Under the pieces are notes generated by a model. That model saw only the letters and a program-made list of their open reading frames with translations. It was not told where the DNA came from and ran no database searches. From positions 1 to 10,932 of the forward strand of contig UQOT01000066.1 in the NCBI GenBank assembly GCA_900542675.1: 10,932 nt of DNA, given 5' to 3'. This document shows, piece by piece, positions 6,165 through 10,932 of this stretch; position 1 is the stretch's first letter; the number at the start of each line of letters is the position of its first letter. This DNA is from an uncultured Eubacteriales bacterium (GTDB lineage: Bacteria; Bacillota; Clostridia; Monoglobales; Monoglobaceae). The position numbers and the translations under genes were made by a program.

Positions 6165-7616
6165 CTACATAGAGAAACGTTTCGCAGTAATCACATTTTT
6201 AATCGGGAATTCAATATACGACTTGTTATAATACCTGATTAAAATATTAAGGTCGTGAACCGTTACTTTTCCGTCACCGTTCAAGTCACAGCGAACACCG
6301 AAATCATCTGTAGGAACAATCTGCTTATTTAAATAACGCAACAGCTTATCTCTATCAATGAGCTTTATCCTTTCATCGCCCTTCGGTTTTCCTTCACTGT
6401 CCAAAGAACCGAAAATATCTCCGCAGTATAACTCAAAAGACTCAACTACGCCATTATCGTCCGTAATTTCGATTTCCTTACTGTACGTCAGATGCACATC
6501 CTTTTTGGCCTCAAAAATATACTTTCCTGCCTCAACCGTAGTATCAAGCGTAATCTTATAACTTCCATATATGCTGTCGCCCGGAATGCCGCTTGAATTA
6601 GCGGTATAATCCGCAGTTTCTATTGTGCAGCTGCCGACAGACGTCTTTGTGGTATCGCCCTTCTTATACAAAATTACATCAATATTATTGTTCTTGTTAT
6701 AACTCGTTATGCGACCTTCAACAATTCTCTCGGTTCTCTCGGGCAGTGAATAATTACTGCTGAACTTAAAACCAATATCATCCCACGTAAAGTTATCCGG
6801 GTTCATAAGCGCCTGTTCCGGTGTTAAGTCATTAAAATTCATACCCTGATACCAACGAGTTTCATCATTATAAATCTCTCGGTTCAGGCACACACCGTCA
6901 GCCGTGTTGGTATACATAGGGTCGCTGTATTCAGCGCTCTTTGTCCAGTCATACTGACGCAGAGTCCTTGTATGCCAACCCTCCGGAATAACATTTGCGG
7001 GATCAGTTTTATCAAGCTTAACATTACTTATAGTAATCGTACCAAGCTTAACTTTTCCTCTTATAACGCTTGAGCTCTTCTCCCAATACCACTGTACCAC
7101 ATAGTAGTCCGCACCTGTCTGGCTAAGCGTCTGAAATTCCGAAAATAAATCCGTATTAATAGTAAACACCGGCTGCAGCGACGGGTCAAATGTAAAGCCA
7201 AACGTACCTGTCGCGAGATAATTACCGTTTGTATCAATCATAACATCAGCAGTATAGATGTGCGTTGTCTCGTCCACACTGTCATTTGTTATCTCATAAT
7301 ACATATCCGGAAACGGAGCTTCCGATGCCTGAGGTTCAACAGAACTTGACGGTTCTGCAGACTCCGACGGTTCTGCAGACTCCGACGGTTCTGCAGACGT
7401 TAAAGGCTCCGCCGACGCTGAAGCATCCGGCAAGGCAGATGGCTCTTCAGCAATAGGCATAGGGTCTGTCTCGGACAGCCCACTGTTATCCTCGGTAATC
7501 TCCGCAGAATTAGACCCCGAATTTCCGACAGTATCCGCCGATACTGAATATACAACCGTAAAAAGCAGTGTCAGCACTAAAATAATCGCCGAGTATTGCT
7601 TAATTCTTGACTTCAT
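6165..7616 (-). CDS. secreted cohesin-like / dockerin-like protein
   Basis: 483 aa. A signal peptide ends near VSA-DT (residue 27). Residues 28-104 are a disordered Ser/Glu/Pro/Ala linker with the repeat SAEPSE. Residues ~105-215 look cohesin-like (YTADVMIDTNG...FGFTFDPSLQPV...GKVKLGTITI) and are similar in layout to the N-terminal module of the neighbouring SLH protein. An Ig- or carboxypeptidase-regulatory-like domain follows (VEGRITSYNKNNNIDVILYK...GKYIFEAKK). The C-terminus (399-466) is dockerin-like: the second calcium loop, DLNGDGKVTVHD at 444-455, is canonical and followed by a NILIRYYNKSY helix, while the first repeat keeps its GD start and LIDRDKLLRYLN helix but has a non-canonical, elongated loop. 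No catalytic domain is visible. Dockerins dock onto cohesins, so the protein probably assembles on a cell-surface partner. The start is chosen by the signal peptide and an AAGGGATGG site. Functional assignment is inference. Confidence 0.8.
   Translation of the reverse strand: MKSRIKQYSAIILVLTLLFTVVYSVSADTVGNSGSNSAEITEDNSGLSETDPMPIAEEPSALPDASASAEPLTSAEPSESAEPSESAEPSSSVEPQASEAPFPDMYYEITNDSVDETTHIYTADVMIDTNGNYLATGTFGFTFDPSLQPVFTINTDLFSEFQTLSQTGADYYVVQWYWEKSSSVIRGKVKLGTITISNVKLDKTDPANVIPEGWHTRTLRQYDWTKSAEYSDPMYTNTADGVCLNREIYNDETRWYQGMNFNDLTPEQALMNPDNFTWDDIGFKFSSNYSLPERTERIVEGRITSYNKNNNIDVILYKKGDTTKTSVGSCTIETADYTANSSGIPGDSIYGSYKITLDTTVEAGKYIFEAKKDVHLTYSKEIEITDDNGVVESFELYCGDIFGSLDSEGKPKGDERIKLIDRDKLLRYLNKQIVPTDDFGVRCDLNGDGKVTVHDLNILIRYYNKSYIEFPIKNVITAKRFSM
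7348..7398 (-). repeat. 18-bp tandem repeat, 2.8 copies, in the linker
   Basis: The + strand unit GACGGTTCTGCAGACTCC occurs at 7348-7365 and 7366-7383 without a mismatch, with 15 of 18 bases again at 7384-7398. It encodes the SAEPSE linker repeats. Because the unit is a multiple of three, copy-number change by slippage would alter linker length without breaking the reading frame. Confidence 0.9.
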
Positions 7617-7669
7617 GGTAATTCCATCCCTTCAAATTGAATGTGAACAAAGCCTTCCAACATATAAAC

Positions 7670-7698
7670 ATATTATCACATATACTCAAAACTGTCAA
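7670..7698 (-). promoter_or_regulatory. SigA-type promoter for the dockerin-like gene
   Basis: On the - strand, TTGACA (7693-7698), 17 bp, TAATAT (7670-7675), predicting a start near 7663 and a leader of about 46 nt. The -35 begins only 17 bp after the stop of the SLH gene and no terminator hairpin lies between, so the gene can be expressed both alone and by read-through. Confidence 0.8.
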
Positions 7699-7714
7699 GC
7701 ATACAACTTTTCAC

Positions 7715-10660
7715 TTACTGAACGCTTAATCTATACAGGAATACAGCTGTTTCAGCTCTGGTCGTATTGGCAAGCGGCGCAATATTACCGTTCTCGTCAC
7801 CAGCAATCAAACCTCCGCCTACAACGTACTGAACACTCTCAAGCGCATAATCCGAAACCATATTTGCATCACCGAACTCAGAAAGGTCTGACGGCTGCCA
7901 ATCAGCGGTCATTCCGAGACGGCTGAGCGCACGATAGGTCATTGTCATCATATCCTGACGCGAAATACTGCTTTCAGGCTCAAACATATTGTTTCCTACA
8001 CCGTCTATAATTCCAAGTGTCTTAGCAGTTGTTATCGTTTGATAGTAATACGACTCAACCGGCACATCACTGAAACCTTCTCCCAAATCAGCATTTAATC
8101 CGAGTAAACGAACAAGAAGTGTAACATAATCACCTCTTGAAATCGGATCATTCGGAGAGAACGTTGTATCACTCGTTCCCTTTATAACTCCGATCTGCGC
8201 AAGTGCAAGTATGGCTTCTTTTGCCCACGGAACCGTTTCAATGTCATTGAAACGCGAATTTGATGTCGGATCTCCGGGCTGTACCGTAGGCGTCGGAGAT
8301 GCACTCGGCAAAATAACACCTTCATCACCGACCGTACTGCTGCCCGACGGCTTCTGAGCCGCTATAACAGTAACATCAAACGACTTCTGCGCTTTCGCTG
8401 TGCCGCGCGTAACTGTCGCGGTAAGAGTAACATTCATATTGGAATTCTTTCTTGTAACATTTCCATTTGTACTGATAACATCTGTATTACTGCTCTGCCA
8501 TGATATTCTTGTATCCTCCGCGCCCTTAGTCGGCAATCCGACCGATAAAGTAACACGTCCCGCATTATCACCGCCTCTGTACACTATGTCAAGCGCTTCC
8601 GCAACTCTGTTAACTATATCCGTATCACTTTCAGAACTTGACGCGTTCTGCGCCTTAACCTTCACTCCGAACGTCGCAGTAGCCGTTGAATTGCCTTTAG
8701 ACAAAATAGCCGTAAGCGTAACATCGGCATCGGTTGACTGACGCGTAACAGTTCCATTTGAACTTATCACATTAGCATCGCTGCTCTGCCAGAAAATCGA
8801 ACTTCCCCTATCACCGAGCGATGGCAGGGTCAAATTTGACGTGACACTGCTCGCACTGTCGCCGGGTGCATATATAATTTTAAGATTGTTCTTATCCGCA
8901 GCAACAATTTCCGCATCATTTGCGTCTTTGTCCGGACCAACTATCGGATTATCAGGGGTGGTGTCCGCCGCCTTGACAGTAATTGTAAACTGTTTCTGCT
9001 GTGAAGCCGAGCCCTTAACAACATTAGCTGTAAGTGTTACCGAAGTATCTGTATGCTGACGGTTTACTCCACCGTATGATGTAACAACCGCGGGTAGGCT
9101 GCTGCTCCAATATATCTCGGTACCGTAAGCACCTGATACGGGCAGCGTAAGCGATTTTGTAACACTCGCAGCACTGTCGCCCTCCGCATATCCGATTTGC
9201 AGCAGCGAAGAAACATCAGCAACAAGCTCAGCATCGGGCTTACCCGTCGCCTGAGCAGCCTTTACAACAACCGTAAAGCTCTTCTCAGTCGAAGCATCGC
9301 CGCGCATAATCGTTGCGGTCAAACGCACATTTGTATCAACAGACGGACGAGTAACCGCACCGTAAACATCAATTATTTCGGGATGACTTACCTGCCAAAC
9401 TATACCGCTGCCGTAAGAACCAACCTCAGGAAGCAATATATCGGACGTCACAGAATTCATACTGTCGCCGGGTGCAAATGTAATATCAAGTGACTCCGCA
9501 TCCATACTTACAATTGTATCATTTGTCAAATCGGCTGTATTCTTACTGCGCACAGTAAGATAGAATGTCTTTTGAGCCGAAGATGTACCCATTGTTACAG
9601 TCGCAGTCATTACAACATTTACATCGCTGCTCTGACGCAGAACTATACCCTGATTTGTTACAACGGACGAATTGCTGCTCTCCCATGTAATGGTTTCGCC
9701 ATTCGGACCGACATCTAAAAGACCGATGCCGCTCGTAACATTTCCCGCATCATCGCCCGTATTGAATTCAATCTCAAGTTCAGCTGCTGTAGACTGTACC
9801 ATCTGAGCGTAATTTTTAAGCATCACCGTTTTTGCAACATCTGCGCCGTTTACGGTAATATAACCGCTCTGTGTCTGATAACCGAATACCTGCACACGAT
9901 ATCCGTAAATTCCGTCGGCAAGCTGATAAACCGCACTGCCTCCCAAATCGGTTGTCGTACGCATATCATCAATTCTGACATCGGCTCCGCTCAAAGGATT
10001 ACCGTTTAAATCCGTAACATTTAAAACCGCATTGTAATATACGATAGGTATAACATCGCAATTCGGATAATCAAATCTAACATTACATACATAATCTTCA
10101 TTAATTGAATTAATTGCATACTTATTAAGAGTACTTGACACTATTTCAGCACCGCTCGACCAATTTTCAAGCATATAATCATTGATATATCTGATACCCA
10201 ATGTATTGCGTGAAAAATCGTCCGTGCTGTATCCCGGCTTAATCTTAAACGGTATTGTTGCAATGGTCAAAGGCGAACCCAGTGCATTAACAGCTGTGTT
10301 TGCCGAAACATACCACGCAAACATCACGTAGCCCTCGGGATTTGACACGAGAACCGAATTATCATGACCTTCTGAAGAAAGAACTATACTGTTGTCACGC
10401 TTAATCGCTGCACCAAGTGAACTGTCATCGGCAAGCTCAAGCATTTCCGTGTCAAAAGCAAGCGCAATTCTGCCTGCATACGCCCTAACATTCTCAATTG
10501 CTACAGTAACTGTAAAATCACTGCCCGAAGCTGAACCGCTGATAGAATATCCGACTGTAGATTCAGCTGAAGCCGGAACAACACAAATTAAACTGAATAA
10601 AACCGTAACCGCAACAAAAAAACTTATTAACCTTATGTAACGACTTGATTTAATGTTCAT
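7715..10660 (-). CDS. SLH-anchored surface protein: cohesin-like, five Ig-like repeats, three SLH domains
   Basis: 981 aa. A signal peptide ends at PASA-ES (residue 32). A cohesin-like domain (~36-145) shows FTVTVAIENV, AGRIALAFDTEMLEL and a closing LTIATIPFKIKPG. A carboxypeptidase-regulatory-like domain follows (~207-282: NVTDLNGNPLSGADVRI...GYRVQVFGYQ). Five repeats of ~80 aa (291-371, 387-468, 484-563, 589-667, 686-766) share GD(S/D)-x4-VT, a W-x-S core, x-V-x-R-x-(S/T) and a TAT/TAN strand, matching atrophied bacterial Ig (aBig-type) domains. After a Pro/Ser/Thr linker come three SLH domains (~802-855, 862-915, 925-978), with ISRGDY, ISRQDM and the classic TRAE motif. SLH domains bind pyruvylated secondary cell-wall polymer, so the N-terminal module is displayed outward on an Ig-repeat stalk. 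The start is supported by AAGGAG about 10 nt before the ATG and by a consensus promoter. Confidence 0.9.
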   Translation of the reverse strand: MNIKSSRYIRLISFFVAVTVLFSLICVVPASAESTVGYSISGSASGSDFTVTVAIENVRAYAGRIALAFDTEMLELADDSSLGAAIKRDNSIVLSSEGHDNSVLVSNPEGYVMFAWYVSANTAVNALGSPLTIATIPFKIKPGYSTDDFSRNTLGIRYINDYMLENWSSGAEIVSSTLNKYAINSINEDYVCNVRFDYPNCDVIPIVYYNAVLNVTDLNGNPLSGADVRIDDMRTTTDLGGSAVYQLADGIYGYRVQVFGYQTQSGYITVNGADVAKTVMLKNYAQMVQSTAAELEIEFNTGDDAGNVTSGIGLLDVGPNGETITWESSNSSVVTNQGIVLRQSSDVNVVMTATVTMGTSSAQKTFYLTVRSKNTADLTNDTIVSMDAESLDITFAPGDSMNSVTSDILLPEVGSYGSGIVWQVSHPEIIDVYGAVTRPSVDTNVRLTATIMRGDASTEKSFTVVVKAAQATGKPDAELVADVSSLLQIGYAEGDSAASVTKSLTLPVSGAYGTEIYWSSSLPAVVTSYGGVNRQHTDTSVTLTANVVKGSASQQKQFTITVKAADTTPDNPIVGPDKDANDAEIVAADKNNLKIIYAPGDSASSVTSNLTLPSLGDRGSSIFWQSSDANVISSNGTVTRQSTDADVTLTAILSKGNSTATATFGVKVKAQNASSSESDTDIVNRVAEALDIVYRGGDNAGRVTLSVGLPTKGAEDTRISWQSSNTDVISTNGNVTRKNSNMNVTLTATVTRGTAKAQKSFDVTVIAAQKPSGSSTVGDEGVILPSASPTPTVQPGDPTSNSRFNDIETVPWAKEAILALAQIGVIKGTSDTTFSPNDPISRGDYVTLLVRLLGLNADLGEGFSDVPVESYYYQTITTAKTLGIIDGVGNNMFEPESSISRQDMMTMTYRALSRLGMTADWQPSDLSEFGDANMVSDYALESVQYVVGGGLIAGDENGNIAPLANTTRAETAVFLYRLSVQ
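8363..9790 (-). repeat. five tandem Ig-like domain-coding repeats
   Basis: The approximate units on the - strand are 9548-9790, 9257-9502, 8972-9211, 8660-8896 and 8363-8605, separated by variable linkers of 15-25 codons. They are clearly related as protein (GDS/GDD, VT, W-S-S, TAT and TV landmarks in register) but diverged at the DNA level, so this is an old internal duplication rather than a slippage-prone array. Confidence 0.8.
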
Positions 10661-10735
10661 TTTAAAACTATCTCCTTATTTACATTTCCCAAAAGTGGGC
10701 AAAAAGCTCTATTATCTTTTAATTGTTCAGTGTAT

Positions 10736-10764
10736 ATTATAGCAGGCAGCACGAATTTTGTCAA
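10736..10764 (-). promoter_or_regulatory. perfect-consensus SigA promoter for the SLH gene
   Basis: On the - strand, TTGACA (10759-10764) and TATAAT (10736-10741) both match consensus at all positions with the ideal 17-bp spacer. Transcription should start near 10729, giving a leader of about 69 nt. A small CCCA/TGGG hairpin lies in the leader at 10688-10699. High basal expression of the surface protein is expected. Confidence 0.9.
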
Positions 10765-10823
10765 CACAAAAGTTACAATCACTTTACAAAATCATTACGA
10801 AATTACTTGTTAAATTTTGTATT

Positions 10824-10862
10824 AAAAAGACTGTCTAATCATTATATAATGACTAGACAGTC
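10824..10862 (-). terminator. intrinsic terminator of a gene lying to the right
   Basis: The arms 10829-10843 and 10848-10862 (GACTGTCTAATCATT and AATGACTAGACAGTC) pair over 15 bp with a 4-nt loop. The single non-Watson-Crick position is a G-U pair on the - strand but an A-C mismatch on the + strand, and five Ts follow on the - strand (10828-10824). Both points show that it acts on leftward transcription entering from beyond the window. Confidence 0.8.
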
Positions 10863-10872
10863 AAAAATCTAT

Positions 10873-10932
10873 TTACATCATGGGCGGAGGTAATCCGCCC
10901 CTTTGGGGTTGGGGTGCGGGGATTTTACGGGG
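10873..10932 (-). CDS. possible proline-rich C-terminus of a leftward gene (partial)
   Basis: In the frame beginning at base 10932 the - strand reads 19 codons ending ...RGGLPPPMM and TAA at 10875-10873, 11 bp before the terminator, which suits the end of a gene. A second frame is also open (stop TGA further right), and codon choice is dominated by CCC/CCG/CCT because the strand is C-rich. The palindrome here could alternatively belong to an intergenic repeat. The identity of the gene is unknown. Confidence 0.35.
   Translation of the reverse strand, partial: PRKIPAPQPQRGGLPPPMM
10882..10900. repeat. short GC-rich palindrome
   Basis: GGGCGGA (10882-10888) and TCCGCCC (10894-10900) form a 7-bp GC-rich stem around a 5-nt loop. 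Similar GGGCGGAT-type palindromes are, from memory, common in intergenic repeats of Clostridia, but only one copy is visible here. Confidence 0.55.
10905..10932 (+). other. G-quadruplex-forming motif
   Basis: Four runs of exactly four Gs on the + strand, at 10905-10908, 10911-10914, 10918-10921 and 10929-10932, are separated by 2, 3 and 7 bases. This meets the usual four-run quadruplex definition with four possible tetrads. The last run touches the window edge. If the - strand is coding, the G-runs are on its template strand and correspond partly to proline codons. Confidence 0.7.

Noticed and set aside
7615..7926. 103-aa open frame on the + strand over the intergenic gap and SLH end
   Set aside because: It overlaps the promoter of the dockerin-like gene and the SLH3 coding region antisense, and has no supporting motif.
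8363..9790. The repeated segments as a CRISPR-like or satellite array
   Set aside because: The units are about 240 bp, diverged in DNA but conserved as protein, and encode Ig-like domains in one open frame.
8400..10640. Several open frames of 70-113 aa on the + strand opposite the SLH gene
   Set aside because: They repeat with the periodicity of the Ig-like domains on the other strand and show no domain or start signal of their own.

Overview
The window looks like chromosomal DNA of a low-to-moderate GC Gram-positive anaerobe of the class Clostridia, possibly a gut or rumen relative of the Ruminococcaceae/Oscillospirales. This is an inference. It rests on strong AGGAGG-type ribosome binding sites, consensus SigA-type promoters (TTGACA, 17 bp, TATAAT or TAATAT), SLH-anchored and dockerin-bearing surface proteins, DUF6273-type and copper-amine-oxidase-N-like secreted proteins, and a Clostridia-type macro-domain protein. 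No rRNA, tRNA, CRISPR array, transposase or integrase is visible.

Left part, + strand (1-3378). The window opens with the last 16 codons of a gene whose 3' end is identical over 55 bp to the end of the next gene. That next gene (118-1470) encodes a secreted protein with a DUF6273-like domain and a C-terminal copper-amine-oxidase-N-like domain. It is followed 39 bp later by a macro-domain (ADP-ribose-binding) protein with a C-terminal helical, HTH-like domain, and then by a single-domain VWA protein with a complete MIDAS motif. The VWA gene's Shine-Dalgarno sequence lies inside a perfect 11-bp inverted repeat, which suggests translational control. A symmetric hairpin at 3354-3378 ends this block and also serves the convergent pnp gene.

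Middle, - strand (3402-6071). This is the conserved housekeeping pair rpsO (ribosomal protein S15) and pnp (polynucleotide phosphorylase), transcribed right to left. rpsO has a good promoter, a leader of about 90 nt and its own terminator. pnp has a long imperfect hairpin in its leader, reminiscent of the RNase III-processed pnp leader of E. coli.

Right part, - strand (6095-10764). Two secreted proteins are encoded. The upstream one (981 aa) has a signal peptide, a cohesin-like domain, a carboxypeptidase-regulatory-like domain, five Ig-like repeats and three SLH domains, and should be tethered to the cell wall. The downstream one (483 aa) has a signal peptide, a Ser/Glu/Pro/Ala linker, a second cohesin-like domain, an Ig-like domain and a dockerin-like C-terminus. 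Each has its own consensus promoter, and no terminator separates them. Together they resemble a small surface scaffold and dockerin-bearing partner without any catalytic module, which is the most interesting system in the window.

Right edge (10824-10932). A strong - strand terminator marks the end of another gene lying mostly outside the window. The last bases hold a G-rich run with quadruplex potential and a short palindrome. Whether this edge is the proline-rich C-terminus of that gene or an intergenic repeat cannot be decided here.
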